This document shows, in pieces, positions 1-11,132 of a stretch of DNA of 64,000 bases. Position numbers and translations under genes: made by a program. The notes beneath the pieces are model-generated. The model searched no databases and was not told the DNA's origin. It saw nothing but the letters and a program-made list of their open reading frames with translations. The first letter of the stretch is position 1. Each line of letters begins with the position of its first letter. The DNA comes from Hydractinia symbiolongicarpus. Its lineage: Eukaryota > Cnidaria > Hydrozoa > Anthoathecata > Hydractiniidae. Location: positions 11,369,501-11,433,500 of the forward strand of contig NC_079886.1 in NCBI RefSeq assembly GCF_029227915.1. The letters run 5' to 3'.

Positions 1-2112
1 GGGTGGACGAAAGGACCAGCTAGACATAGACAGACCTGGTGGTGGAATAATGAGGTTGACCAGTGTATAAAGGAAAAGAGGAAACTTTGGAAAGAGTGGA
101 AGTCAGGTGGTAGTAAAAATATTTACTTAGAAGCTAAGCGTCGCGCTCGTACAGCAGTGTATAAGGCAAAATCAGAAGCAGAGAGAAACAGATTTGCAGA
201 TGTGTTAAGAAGGGAAGACCAGCGCAATGAGGTATTCAAGATAGCAAAGCAAATGAAGAAGACTAATCAAGATATTGTAGGTGAGAAGTGTATACGTAAT
301 GATGAAGGTGTTTTGGCTAGCACAGAGGAGGAGAAAAGGGTAGCTTGGAAGAATCATTATCAGAGGTTGCTTAACACTGAGTTTGATTGGGACGAGGATA
401 ATTTGTCTGATGATGATGTCGTAGAAGGGCCAGCCATGCAGATCAAGACAGAATGGGTAGTGAAGGCTATTAGGAAAATGAAGATTGGCAAGGCTGCAGG
501 AGTATCAGGTATTGTTGCAGAGATGGTAAAAGCATCTGGATATATTGGAGTTGAGCTTATTACAAGTCTTGCTAACCAGATTATAAAGGATGGTGCTATT
601 CCGAGTGAGTGGCAGTCGAGTGTAATAGTGAATTGTTTCAAGGGCAAGGGTGATGCATTAGAAAGGGGTAACTATAGAGGTTTGAAGTTGGTTGATCAAG
701 TAATGAAAGTTATTGAAAGAGTGATTGATAAGTTACTTAGAGAAAGAATTGATATAGATAAGATGCAATTTGGTTTTGTTCCAGGGCGTGGCACTACAGA
801 TGCAATATTTTTACTCAGACAGCTTCAGGAAAAGTATTTAGGAAAGAGAAAGAATCTCTATTTTGCCTTTGTAGATTTAGAGAAAGCTTTTGATAGAGTG
901 CCACGTAAAGTTATTTGGTGGGCTATGAGAAAATTAGGTGTGGATGAGTGGCTAGTTACGATGGTTCAGTCTATGTACAGCAATGCTAGAAGTCGTGTCA
1001 GGATTAACGATTCACTTAGTGATGAATTTAGTGTAAATGTTGGTGTACATCAGGGTTCTGTACTTAGTCCTTTGTTGTTTATTCTAGTCTTAGAAGCGCT
1101 GTCGATGGAGTTCAGAACAGGTTGCCCATGGGAGTTATTGTTTGCAGATGATTTGGTTCTCATAGCAGAGTCGATGGAAGAATTGGTTGAAAAGTTTGAG
1201 AAGTGGAAGAAAGGACTAGAAGAGAAAGGGCTGAAGGTAAACACAGCAAAGTCTAAAGTCATGATAAGTAGCATTGCAGCCAAGTGTGACCCTGTAGTTG
1301 GAAAGTGGCCTTGTGGAGTTTGCAGGAAAGGGGTTGGTAGTAACTCAATTTTTTGTCAGACTTGCAAGCATTGGGTACATAAGAAGTGCAGTAGTATTAG
1401 TGGAAGGTTAAGAGCTGGCATACAGTTTGTATGCAAGCGTTGCAAAGGTGAGATTATAGAGAATGAAGTATTTCCAGCTTTAATGATGTACAACAGTGGC
1501 TCGTTAGAGATAGTTAAAAACTTCTGTTACTTAGGTGATATGTTGGGCAGTGAAGGGGGTGTTGGAAGAAGTGTTACTTGCAGGATAGGTTCTGCTTGGA
1601 AAAAGTTTAGAGAGTTACTTCCTTTATTGACTAGCAGAGTCCTGTCAATTGAGGTAAAAGGTAGGTTGTATGAGGCCTGTGTAAGAAGTGTTATGTTGTA
1701 CGGTAGTGAGACATGGGCAGTGAAGCAGGAAGATCTTGACCGTTTAGAAAGGAATGATATGAGAATGGTTAGGTGGATGTGTAATGCCAGTCTGAGAGAC
1801 AGAAAGAGTTCAGATGAGCTAAGAAGCAGGCTAAGTCCCTGTAGAATTAAAGATGTTATCCAGATAAGAAGATTGAATTGGCTGGGGCACTTGGAAAGAA
1901 TGGAGGAGGATAATTGGGTAAGAAAGTGTAGAGACTTGATAGTTCCTGGGGCAAAGCCCAGAGGCAGACCGAGAAAGACTTGGCAGGAGGTTATAAGGAC
2001 AGACTTGATAGAGAGGAAGTTGAGTTTAGATCTAACACAGTCTAGATCAGATTGGAAGAGGGTCATTAATATACCCCGTCCAACCCATGCTAGCATGGAA
2101 AACGGACGTTAA
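1..2112 (+). CDS. RTE-like non-LTR retrotransposon ORF, 3' part (reverse transcriptase plus zinc finger)
   Basis: The frame is open from base 1 to the TAA at 2110-2112 (703 residues), so the ORF starts left of the window. The first ATG at 157 lies inside a basic, Trp-rich stretch that reads as internal. Reverse transcriptase follows: finger motifs (GKAAGVSGI), a palm A motif FVDLEKAFDRV near residue 292, HQGSVLSPLLF, and catalytic FADD at residues 381-384. Residues 438-481 form a Cys/His cluster (C-x2-C ... C-x2-C ... H-x2-KC ... C-x2-C) like a PHD or FYVE-type zinc finger, between the RT and the C-terminal part. The tail (YGSETWAV, WLGHLERM, KPRGRPRKTW) is typical of RTE-like elements, which prime reverse transcription at nicked target DNA. 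No stop or frameshift is seen, so this copy could be recent. The upstream endonuclease domain would lie outside the window. Confidence 0.93.
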   Translation, partial: GWTKGPARHRQTWWWNNEVDQCIKEKRKLWKEWKSGGSKNIYLEAKRRARTAVYKAKSEAERNRFADVLRREDQRNEVFKIAKQMKKTNQDIVGEKCIRNDEGVLASTEEEKRVAWKNHYQRLLNTEFDWDEDNLSDDDVVEGPAMQIKTEWVVKAIRKMKIGKAAGVSGIVAEMVKASGYIGVELITSLANQIIKDGAIPSEWQSSVIVNCFKGKGDALERGNYRGLKLVDQVMKVIERVIDKLLRERIDIDKMQFGFVPGRGTTDAIFLLRQLQEKYLGKRKNLYFAFVDLEKAFDRVPRKVIWWAMRKLGVDEWLVTMVQSMYSNARSRVRINDSLSDEFSVNVGVHQGSVLSPLLFILVLEALSMEFRTGCPWELLFADDLVLIAESMEELVEKFEKWKKGLEEKGLKVNTAKSKVMISSIAAKCDPVVGKWPCGVCRKGVGSNSIFCQTCKHWVHKKCSSISGRLRAGIQFVCKRCKGEIIENEVFPALMMYNSGSLEIVKNFCYLGDMLGSEGGVGRSVTCRIGSAWKKFRELLPLLTSRVLSIEVKGRLYEACVRSVMLYGSETWAVKQEDLDRLERNDMRMVRWMCNASLRDRKSSDELRSRLSPCRIKDVIQIRRLNWLGHLERMEEDNWVRKCRDLIVPGAKPRGRPRKTWQEVIRTDLIERKLSLDLTQSRSDWKRVINIPRPTHASMENGR

Positions 2113-2120
2113 GCCGAGAA

Positions 2121-2146
2121 TGATGAATGATGATGATGATGACGAC
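2121..2146 (+). repeat. GAT/TGA simple-repeat tail of the LINE
   Basis: Nine bases after the LINE stop codon the sequence becomes a run of TGATGA units and then unrelated DNA. RTE-type elements commonly end in a short microsatellite rather than poly(A), so I take this as the 3' end of the element. Confidence 0.65.
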
Positions 2147-2616
2147 ATGCGCGGTGATTCGAGTTGTTGTTGGAAATCCTCAGTGATGATGATGTGCTGA
2201 TGTGCGAAGCATGTCAGAAGGCTTTATTAAGATATTCTTTGAGTCATTATTTCATATTTTCATTCTTTGGAGGGAAAGTGAAGACAATAATGGAATTTTT
2301 TTAAATAATGAAATTTTTCATGCAGTGGTAAATATACATGCGGGCGGCCGACGGTAAACTGAGGTACGACTTCCTTTGGTCTTAGTATAAACTACTCTTG
2401 TAGTAAATACATTTCAACATAATATACTTTGAAGTAACTAAATTTCACGGAACCTAAATTATTCTTTTTGTGGGAGTTAAGTTTGGTGAAAAGTTATTAA
2501 ACTTGCGAATCCCCAAATTTAGTATTTGCCACAAAATTTTGTTTCATTTGAGAACAAAAACAACTTTGCCACCAGGGCTATCTGCTTGTCAGAAGTGATG
2601 ACGAATGATATAAAAG
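2147..2616. other. No gene seen
   Basis: AT-rich sequence between the LINE tail and the first MITE. I see no coding potential, motif or repeat, apart from scattered GATGATGAT near 2182 that may be drift of the LINE tail. Confidence 0.5.
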
Positions 2617-4045
2617 CAGTCGGCCCCGATGTAAGCGTACTCGTACGCTCAAGTTTCACACATTTTTCTCGGAGACGGTAGTTGTTTGTCTTTTGTTCTT
2701 AATAATTATTTTGCGAGTCTTGTAAGTCATTAACTTGCGGGTAATAAACAAAAGATTATTGAAGAAAAAGATAGCTTATTATAACTGCGCGTAACTATTG
2801 TTAAATAGTGTTAACATAACTATTCCCAATAGCTTAATTACAAATGTTATCAACTCTATCAATGTGAAACAAAAAGCCATTGTTTAATAGTTTCATTAAA
2901 TAAAAGTTTTGCGTGGAAACTAAATAAACTAGTGAGAAAGCATTGTTGGTTGTGCGGGTTAAATAAAGCTTTTAAGCGATACAAATTATTATATTTTAAC
3001 AAAATTATAACTTTAATTTTGATAGAATAGCTTTTTTAGATCGCTTTATAAAAGTTTAAAACAAATAGCGGCGATAGAAATGTTTTTTTAAATCGCATTT
3101 TAAATGTTTAAAAACGAAAAACCGCGATAGAAATGTTTTTTTACATCGCATTTTAAAAGTTTAAAAACGAAAAACGGTGATAGAAATGTTTTTTTAGATC
3201 GATTTTTAAAAGTTTAAAAACGAAAAACGGCGATAGAAATGCTTTTTTTTAGATCGCATTTTAAAAGTTTAAAAACGAAAAACCGCTATAGAAAAGCTTT
3301 TTTTCGATCGTGTTTTAAAGTTTAAACACGAAAAACGGTGATAGAAATGTTTTTTTAGATCGATTTTTAAAAGTTTAAAAATGAAAAACGGCAATAGAAA
3401 AGCTTTTTTCGATCTTGTTTTAAAAGTTTAAACACGAAAAACGGCAATAGAAATGTTTTTTTTAAATCGATTTTTAAAAGTTTAAAAATGAAAAACAGCG
3501 ATAGAAATGTTTTTTTAGATCGCATTTCAAAAGTTTATAAACGAAAAACGGCGATAGAAATGTTTTTTTAGATTGATTTTTAAAAGTTCAAAACGAAAAA
3601 CGGCGATAGAAATGTTTTTTCAAAGATGTGTCTCCTTCTCTTTTAAACCTCCTTGCTTATTTTTTTTTTAAATATTTAGATCATTGGATTTGTTGTTTTT
3701 TAAAAGCGAAGCGCTTGTGTTTTTAAAATATATTGCGATTAAAATGGCGTTACTATAATTAGTTTTGTTGTTAAAAAAAATAAAAATTCAATGGCCTTCG
3801 CGTTTAATTTTTTCTCGCGCAGAGTATTGTTTATAAACAATGTTTCTTGCTATGCTTTTGTTTTAATTTTTTCTCGCGCAGAGTATTGTTTATAAACAAT
3901 GTTTCTTGCTATGCTTTTGTTTTTAACACGAAGCAATTATTTTCTCGAAATTTGAAAGGAACTGGCTATCCTATTGTTTATTAGAATGAAAGCAATTATT
4001 TTTGCAAATTGAGCGTACGCGTACGGTTACATCTGGACCGTACTG
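2617..4045 (+). mobile_element. Tc1/mariner-like non-autonomous element, copy A
   Basis: The ends are inverted repeats carrying a GTAAGCGTAC(G/T)CGTACGCTCAA-type palindrome-rich terminus. The left end at 2617 is diverged. The right end at 4045 (CATCTGGACCGTACTG) is followed by TA. Both ends match the termini of copy B (12575-13733, opposite orientation), where a TA duplication is clear. There is no transposase frame, so the copy depends on an enzyme from elsewhere. Its interior carries the 53-bp array at 3000-3625 and a 59-bp tandem duplication near 3803-3925 (TTTCTCGCGCAGAGTATTG). It is 270 bp longer than copy B, which extra 53-bp units largely explain. Confidence 0.75.
3000..3625 (+). repeat. 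53-bp tandem array inside MITE copy A
   Basis: About eleven imperfect copies of a roughly 53-bp unit built from GATAGAAATGTTTTTT, AGATCG, TTTTAAAAGTTTAAA and ACGAAAAACGG. The same unit occurs about three times in copy B (13200-13330, reverse orientation) and about once or twice at the left edge of copy C (18300-18390). Copy number therefore differs between members of the family. Confidence 0.85.
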
Positions 4046-5320
4046 TATTTGTTCTATAAGTCTTGAATAATATTTGACTGTCATACAGGCCCGGTCGGGA
4101 AAATTTACCCCCGCAAGCGCTATATCGCTCGCGAAAATTAATCTGCGTGAGCGATCCACGTGCGATCACAAAAGCTCCTGCAAATTAGTTTGCGTGATTG
4201 GTCAATGAAACAAAAAGTTACAACATGCACATGCTTGATCTGTAAAATAAAACTAAAAATAATCCAGTCGTCGCTGATCAAAAATATCAGCAAAAATACT
4301 CGATCGAGAGCCCTTAAAATTAGGATTTTTTACGTCAGCAATAAAACGGTGTGAGATTCATTTCAACTGATTTGCGTCTGCATTGTGTCGGCAATATTTT
4401 TTTGTAGTGAAATTGTTCAGCTGGCAATATCGTCCATCATTCACCTTTTATTAGGGCTAGACCTCTCATAAATTCAATGCACTGATCTCCTAAGTTCTAT
4501 TGACATACCTTCTGGATGGTGAACTTCGTTAGGTTAATAGTTCACTGCTAACTGGCTTTCTATGTTTCTAGACGAACTTATTAGATTAGGGCTTCGAAAA
4601 TGCTTGTCACCAGCACAGTTTAACATTAAGTAAAACTGTACAGGAGACTTAATTGTTAGAGTCTTCATAGAACATCTGTTCTCACAAAACCGAGGGCAGG
4701 GCTGACTTATTGCCTGCTGTGTCGTGTGGGAGAAAGAACTTCTGGACTTCTTTTTAATACAATATACAATTTTTTCGATTATTATTACGAATAGAAATGT
4801 TTGTGTTTGCCGTCGCCTGACCGGGTTAGTAACATAGCGAGGGTTGAATTTTTTTTTTTGGTCACTGTTACAAAAAAAAAAATTCTTTCTGCAGATGCAG
4901 AAATCCCAGCCTTAAAACGAAACCCAAAAAATTTAATGAATTTTGTAAAACGTATTAACCACAAATGCAAAGTTGAACGCGATGATGTGTTGCTGCATTA
5001 AGGTACAGGGCACCTAACCTCTCCCATGTTCTGGTTATTTTAACTTGCATGGGTGCACACTCTTCTCGCAGTATTCTCTGTGACGATGAAGGTCGGACTG
5101 ACTTGTGGCATGGTTCCAAATGGTCTTCCCTCTTTCGTCTGAGTCTCAGTGTAATGCACCAGCCGAGCATAAGAGTGTCAGCATGAAGGAAAGGAGCCGA
5201 CCTTAATGTTCTCTTTACCTCATGTTCTTCAAAATAACACGATCGTTCTTCATAAGCTTTGTGTTTTTGGTGGCACTTATTTAGTAGATTCTCTTAAAAT
5301 GTGATATAGGATCTCTAGAA
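4046..5320. other. No gene seen
   Basis: Only short unsupported open frames. A GC-richer patch at 4090-4190 (GCGCTATATCGCTCGCG ... GCGATCACAAAAGCTCCTG) recurs in diverged form at 5340-5410, so both are probably pieces of one dispersed repeat. A perfect T/A-tract hairpin lies at 4846-4885. Confidence 0.5.
4846..4885. repeat. Perfect T11/A11 inverted repeat
   Basis: GAA followed by 11 T on the left is mirrored by 11 A followed by TTC on the right, with one further G-C pair and a 10-base loop. The stem is 15 bp with no mismatch. It may be a decayed palindromic MITE or a chance product of A/T-tract slippage. Confidence 0.7.
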
Positions 5321-5590
5321 AATTCTGATAAATAATCTCTTACGTGAGCGATAAATCGCTCGCGTAAACTTCTTTGCGCGTGTGTGCGTGTGATCGCACG
5401 CGTCTCCTGACCAGGCCTGGTCATACATAAGCCGGCCTTCCCTGATTATGTTCCTTTTATAAGTGCCAAATAATATTTTTTGAGTGATAAGCCGGCCCAT
5501 CCTGATTATGTTGCCCTGATTATGTATTTTCTGTCCTGTTCTTAACCGGGGCAAACTGCCGTACTTAACCAGGGCAGCGTTTATTATCCG
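5321..5590. repeat. Dispersed-repeat fragments with two ATAAGCCGGCC copies
   Basis: Two direct copies of a 26-bp motif (ATAAGCCGGCC ... CCTGATTATGTT) start at 5427 and 5487, with a third partial copy (CCCTGATTATGT) at about 5514. They are preceded by the palindrome CCAGGCCTGG. This is repeat-derived and no coding frame is credible. Confidence 0.5.
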
Positions 5591-5899
5591 GGCAGAACAA
5601 AGCTAGCTAGCTAGCCTAACGCTAACCTTACTTTTTACAAAACTTTAGCTGCTAGCTAAATGATTATTATTGTCGTAACACCCTCTTCCGTTATGAATTT
5701 TAAATTAATGATTTTAATGCCGCAAAAGACTTTAAATATTGCCAACTAAACTATAGTCTGTAAAAAGATTTGCACTTAAGTTTAGATTTTCTAATAAGAC
5801 TGCACAAAAAACATTAAAAGAACACTAAAATGTTTTATTAAAATAACTTCTGTTTTTTCATTATTTTAAGTTAGAGAAGATTAAATAAATTTCGAAACA

Positions 5900-6045
5900 G
5901 CCTAAGTAAACCTTGCTGTATAATTTTAAAAACAACACAAATAATTCTTGCTGTATAGCTTTCAAAACAGTACAAGAATAATTCTTGCTGTATATATAGC
6001 TTTCAAAACAACGCAAGAAAAAATTTAGCTGCATAACTTGTAGAA
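5900..6045. repeat. Short tandem repeat, about 37 bp by 3-4
   Basis: Units carrying CTTGCTGTATA ... AAAACA(A/G)(C/T)(A/G)CAAGAATAATT repeat at 5912, 5947 and 5984, with a diverged copy after 6025. The spacing drifts from 35 to 41 bp, so this is an old tandem array. Confidence 0.65.
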
Positions 6046-7096
6046 ACAAGTTTTTGAGCATGCAAGTATTTTTATTTTTTTCCTTGAGTGCTAGTTACAT
6101 TTTTTTAGTGAGACAAATTATTATTTTTTTCATAACTAAAATATATAAACTGCGTGCGTTATGCGAAAATACATAGAAAAATATGCTTGTTGTAACACCC
6201 TCCTCCGTTGTTATTTTTATAATTATTTTTTTGTTGTTCTGACTATACATTTTCTGTAAAATTATTTTCATTTCGCTGACTGACAGGCCCTAAGCTACTA
6301 TCAATTTCGCCTGTAGAACAACCAATTAAGTTGGAGTCGCTTTATTTCTAAAATTTAATAAAATTTAATTATTTTTATTGCGATGGTCATGATTGGGTCG
6401 TGGATTGCTTGTGTTGTGCGTGATATGCTCTCACAATGTGAGGTGTCCTGATTCCAATACTGTAGAAGCGCGTGGGAACAGACTGGGAAACAATTTTGAA
6501 ACTATTTTAAAACGAATCTAGAAATAAAATCAGGAATGAATTACGAAACCAATTTTGAAACAAATTGTTTCCCAAAAGCAATTAAGAAACAATTAAAAAC
6601 GTAATGAATTTATTACGTGAAGCTATTTTTAGACATTCCTTTCTTACTTCGACAGGTGTCACAAAGGTTAAATTCTTTGATAAAGCTAGCAAAATTGTGC
6701 TATCTTATATCATATTTTGCGTCATGACTTTCCAGGGGTAAAAACATATTATTTAAAAAAAGGCCAGATGTCTTCATGTTTTGTTAGTTAGTATGAGACT
6801 CACTAACAATTTCCATCACTAATATACTTGCTTAGAATAAAAAAATAATACTTTCCATAAATATAAAGCATAAATATATTATTTGCACTTTTAACAAAAT
6901 TTACCTTGTCTTAATATTATTGCTGTTGCAACATTAGCTGATTATATTATGTTTTAATTTTCTGAAAGTATAGGATTTTTGGGTGGTTCAGGATCATTTT
7001 GGATTGTTTTGGGTTGATTTGTGCTTTCAGTACTTACCAGTTTTTAATAGTATGATTATATGTTGCTTTTTCAAATTAGCTATGTATATACATATA
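6046..7096. other. No gene seen
   Basis: AT-rich sequence. GTAACACCCTC(C/T)TCCGTT occurs at 5675 and 6194 and may mark two copies of a diverged repeat. Nothing else is recognisable. Confidence 0.45.
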
Positions 7097-7698
7097 CAGG
7101 CCTGGAAATTTGGCAGAAACGATCGTTTCGTTTCCGGGACTATTACGCGAATTAAGGAAGATGGTAACGATAAATCGGTTCCCTTAGACAATATTTCAAA
7201 TTGTTTCCGGGACTATTCCGCGAATCAAGGAAGACGGTAACGATAAATCGGATCCCTTGGACAATATTTCAAATTATAAATTTTTTTCTTCTCTTTTTAA
7301 CTCTCATTAACGTTGCTCCCAGAACTTTGTTTCAGTGTTATGACTTGAGATATTTTCCATGACCATAAATACAGTTTGAGTGCCAACATGGTTTATATAT
7401 CCATCCAAATAAATATATAGCGAGAATGCAATATGGCAGTCGGCACAGTGAATTGGATTACTTATAAGGAAGGTGAAGACACATTGCACTACGGAGTAGG
7501 TCTTGTCACTAATTAAGGGCAATTATGAAATGGTTCTCAACTTATTTATCAGTTTAAAGCTAATCATTACCGTCGTTACTGTATCGTTTCGGCAAAGTTT
7601 ACTTCACGGAAACGAAAAAACGTTTTGATTGTTTCCGTCAGCTTTAAATTACGGTAACGATGGATCGTTTCCCTAGACTCCACAAATTTCCAGGCCTG
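7097..7698. mobile_element. hAT-like MITE with terminal CAGGCCTGGAAATTTG
   Basis: The left end CAGGCCTGGAAATTTG is matched by CAAATTTCCAGGCCTG on the right, giving a 16-bp terminal inverted repeat over 602 bp. CATATA flanks both ends, but the site is TA-rich, so the duplication length (6 or 8 bp) is uncertain. CAGG-type termini suggest the hAT superfamily. The interior is non-coding and contains a 73-bp direct duplication (7131-7203 and 7204-7276, unit TTTCCGGGACTATT...). Further TTTCC and TAACGAT motifs recur in inverted orientation near the right end. Confidence 0.7.
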
Positions 7699-8866
7699 CA
7701 TATATATATATATACAGTACTGGAAAAAGGTTGTTTAACATATCGAGCTCCCTCGATACGTGATGTACCGCGTTTATAATAATAAGAAACAATTAAAATA
7801 AATTGTCACGATCTATCGAGAATCTAGTATCGTGACAAAATCCGTCTTGATGTGTCGTGATGGTTAGGTGTTAATGAGAATAAAGAGAAAGTTTTTTTTT
7901 GTTTTAAACACCGCTGCTTTATCTTTTATTTTATTTTAAATAAGTGTTGTACAGTTAACACTGGATTTGTGTTGATTTCGTGTTATATATGATACTATAC
8001 GTTCGTTTCGTGTTCAATATGTATGTTACGTGCATGTTTTATTGTTCTTTTATGGTGTATTGCGTAATTAACTTGTGTTTTATGTTCGTGTCTCAAGTGT
8101 GCTATTTTCATTGATAAAATTTATATATATGTAGTTTTTTCACGTTTCTTGTTTCATTCCCGCTCAAAAAGACAAAGTAACAAGTTTAAAATCAAATTTC
8201 AAATATAAAGTTACAAAGTTTTTTTTATCAAAATTCAAATAATATGGAGCTAAACTGCAAGTTTTGCTCATGTTAATTGTGGTGACAGAATTACAGTTCT
8301 TTAGTATTGTGGGTAATATACATTAGGTTTACCTTAGTCATTGAACATGTCATGTAGAGCCTGACACAGTGGGGGTGGTTTCTACCTATAGACCTAATCT
8401 TAAAGATTGCCAGGGTTATTAGTCTCACTTGCCTGTAAAGGAACTGGACTCTACCCAGGTCTTGATTATTAATGGTTGCATATAAGAACCCAACATCCCA
8501 CACTGCACAAGTTCTTCAGATGTACCTTACAGCTTGCAGTTTTGGGAAGCCAAATCTATCTATCTAGCCATTATCCTTCTATGTATATACTGGATTATAT
8601 TGCACAAGGAGGCATTAGATAAAAAGCTTTGGATATTTCATCAGAAGAGACATTGCATGTAGCCAGGGTTATAAAGACGAAACGAGGAAGGTTAGTGGTG
8701 AGGACAGTGTAAGAAGTAAGAAATTTCAAGCTTCTCTTTAGCTAAGCTTTTAAAACTTTTGCAGTACGATATTCGGTAATAGCTACTGGGCAAACTCTAA
8801 CTGTTTTCTTATTTTATTTTTTAGAATTTGTGGTAAATAGCTAGCTACTAGGTTGTATTTTTAAGG
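7699..8866. other. No gene seen; small hairpin
   Basis: A TA microsatellite borders the hAT-like MITE. A perfect 10-bp inverted repeat (TTGTCACGAT ... ATCGTGACAA, 16-base loop) lies at 7803-7838. The rest is AT-rich without a supported frame. The sequence just upstream of 8867 may be the 5' part of the Helitron-like unit. Confidence 0.45.
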
Positions 8867-9637
8867 TTGTATTTTTCTCCAATAATGTCAAACCCATTAG
8901 AGAGTAATAACAATAACAACCCTGTACGTGGTTTTAGGCTTTTCAATAGTGCTGGTAGGTTTGTGTTACAATGCCCTGGAAATAATCAGAGGTTAGTAGG
9001 ACTCATTATGGGCCAAATGCCAGATCCCCAACATGTTGAATTGCCACATGAAGTGCAGGTAAATGTCATACCACGTGCATCAATTAATGAAGATGTGTCT
9101 TTAGCTAGACATAGACTTGCACAACGTGTTGCATCTTTGCGTTGTACTGAAACTGTTGACCAAGCTAACAGCAGGCATCATAGTGATGCTATAAGGCAGG
9201 CAGCAATTCGTAATGCTGAAAGTAATGAGCAAGCTGCCAATAGGCGTGCTCAAAATGCTGAAAGGCAAGCTGCTGCACGTCGTTTAGAAAATAATGATCA
9301 TGCTGCCAATAGACGTGCTCAAATTGCTGAAAGGCAAGCTGCCGCACGTCGTTTAGAAAATCCTGATCAAACTGCCAGTAGACGTGCTCGAGATGCTGCA
9401 AGGCAAGCTATTGCTTGACAAATGCAAAATGTTGGGCAAGTTGCAAATAGAAGACGAGCAAATGCACAACGAAATGTTGCTGTTCGTGCTCGCAGAAATG
9501 CCCCATACTATAATGTTGCACGTCAACATGTATTGCCTAATGTTTATTATTTAGGTGTTATGGACAAAAAATGTGAGTATTGTCAAGCTGTAAAGTTTGA
9601 AAATGAAGAGTGTTTTAAATGCTGTCATAACTACTAA
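8867..9637 (+). pseudogene. Helitron-like N-terminal reading frame, interrupted
   Basis: One frame runs from ATG 8867 (a second ATG at 8885 is equally plausible) to TAA 9637, broken by TGA at 9416-9418. The break is probably a CGA-to-TGA transition, because neighbouring repeats carry Arg there. The product has an Asn-rich start and then about four degenerate repeats of roughly 20 residues (AERQAAARRLEN, QAANRRAQ). It ends in a CEYCQAVKFENEECFKCC cluster. In Helitron polyproteins an Arg/Ala-rich repeat region followed by a C-x2-C ... CC motif precedes the Rep and helicase domains. Here the frame stops right after the motif and an AATAAA follows at about 9643, so Rep and helicase are absent. 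It could also be a host gene derived from such an element. The family call is from memory of motif style only. Confidence 0.55.
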
Positions 9638-10125
9638 TTTAATAAAATCTCACATTTTTTTAATTCATATACATGTTCTGAGCTACTCTTATGTCATCTT
9701 CAGTCTAAATATTTACATAAAGCTTGTAGTGTATATAAGTACAAGGATTAACAGAAGCTAAATTTACAAACAATTTTATGAAAGTATTGGTTTTCGTGCA
9801 TACAAAGGGTTCTGCTGTCGATTGTCAACACCTTTATTTCCACTTCAGGAATTAGGTTTAAAATCTTTGAGTACCTCCGTTGTGTCAATGGTCAAATAAA
9901 AACCATGACAGTTTGTCTTGCTGGAGTCCAATATGAGAGCGTTATTATGGTTATAACACAATGCCAAACATAAACTATGCATGTTACACCTTAGGCTTGG
10001 AAAGTCAAAAATTTCAAGAAACTTTTAAAAATTTGAGCAGGATGAGATAATCTTTAACATTAAGAAACTTATTTTCATATAAAAGACAAAAGGGTGGACA
10101 GAATAAAAAGAGTTTCTCAAAAGTA
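9638..10125. other. No gene seen
   Basis: AT-rich spacer between the Helitron-like frame and the first hairpin cluster. No motif is recognised beyond the AATAAA immediately after the frame. Confidence 0.45.
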
Positions 10126-10310
10126 GAATAAGAACACCAGTAATTAGCATGTACCTGACGCTCAGAACATGTTGATGCACCTGACGCTCAGGGCATCTCT
10201 AGTGCAGTTATCATAGTTATCATGAATAAGAAACATGTGCCTGACGCTCAGGGCATGATAAAGCATCTAAAAATCAGGGCATCTCTCATACACCTGACGC
10301 TCAGGGTATG
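10126..10310. repeat. Hairpin cluster 1: five 24-bp hairpins
   Basis: Hairpins lie at 10148-10171, 10174-10197, 10234-10257, 10263-10280 (decayed) and 10287-10310. The layout is five bases, one unpaired base, the core CCTGA-CGC-TCAGG, then five bases complementary to the first five. The outer arms are CATGT/ACATG, GATGC/GCATC, CATGT/GCATG (one wobble) and CATAC/GTATG, so the arm sequence changes while pairing is kept. Order and spacing match the units of cluster 2 at 11133-11632. I know no named family of this kind. It may belong to the Helitron-like unit upstream, but that is a guess. Confidence 0.88.
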
Positions 10311-11132
10311 ATGAGAAACCAGTTATTATTGTGTTATCTATTTATCACAACTAGTTATTGAAATTTTAAACTCCAGGCTCAACCGACTGCTTAGCAGGAG
10401 GCTTGCGTAACATACATGTACTTTGCCTACCAATTACTCCAGCTCATCTATCTGAGATTTTGTTGTTTTAGAGGGATAGGCAATTTCCTAACTACGATAA
10501 AACTATGTTGTATTACTTAGTATCAGTGACATTTTCAGCCATTTTCAGTATCAGAGTACATCTCTCCTCCCAAACACAAATGGAATCCTCTCACACACTT
10601 ATCACCACATGATTTTAGTTCGTAGGACAATAACATTCTTAACATTCATATCAAGTTAAAAAATTTCATTTGGAGTCTGTAAGATCTGGTTAACCAGGAT
10701 GTGACTGTTATCGCAGATACATTCACTTAATTACAATGTTTTAGAAAACTGGTGTAATAATATTGCCAATGATTAATAAGATCACTAGGCTATGGAATGT
10801 GAGGCTTCTTTAGTGTGTTCAGTGTAATTTGTTGACATAAATTGTCTTAATATTATTTAACGTTAACAGTTTCCTTATTCAAAATTAATTTTTTTTATGA
10901 CTGCATTGTGTAATATCAGCTGTGAGTGTTGGTGCAATAAAGTGTGGCAGTGTCAGTCAATTACATATGTGAATTTATTATTGTGTTATTACATTGCATC
11001 ACGTCATATTGGAGAATTATGCAATAGTGTGTTTCTTCTTATTGTTCCTTTTTACAATATGGGGGAATTTGGGTGTGTTGGGCCTCCTTCGTCAGCCGTT
11101 TAGGCAAGTAATGTGTTGATAAAAGTCATTGT
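10311..11132. other. No gene seen (spacer between hairpin clusters)
   Basis: Unique-looking AT-rich sequence. A frame at 10897-11103 encodes no recognisable domain. It separates the two hairpin clusters and is not itself repeated. Confidence 0.45.

Noticed and set aside
4160-5170. Several 60-70 codon frames on both strands
   Set aside because: Overlapping frames on opposite strands in repeat-derived sequence with homopolymer tracts. None looks protein-like.
8291-8503. Minus-strand 70-codon frame
   Set aside because: No domain-like sequence, no splice or start context, and no supporting neighbour.
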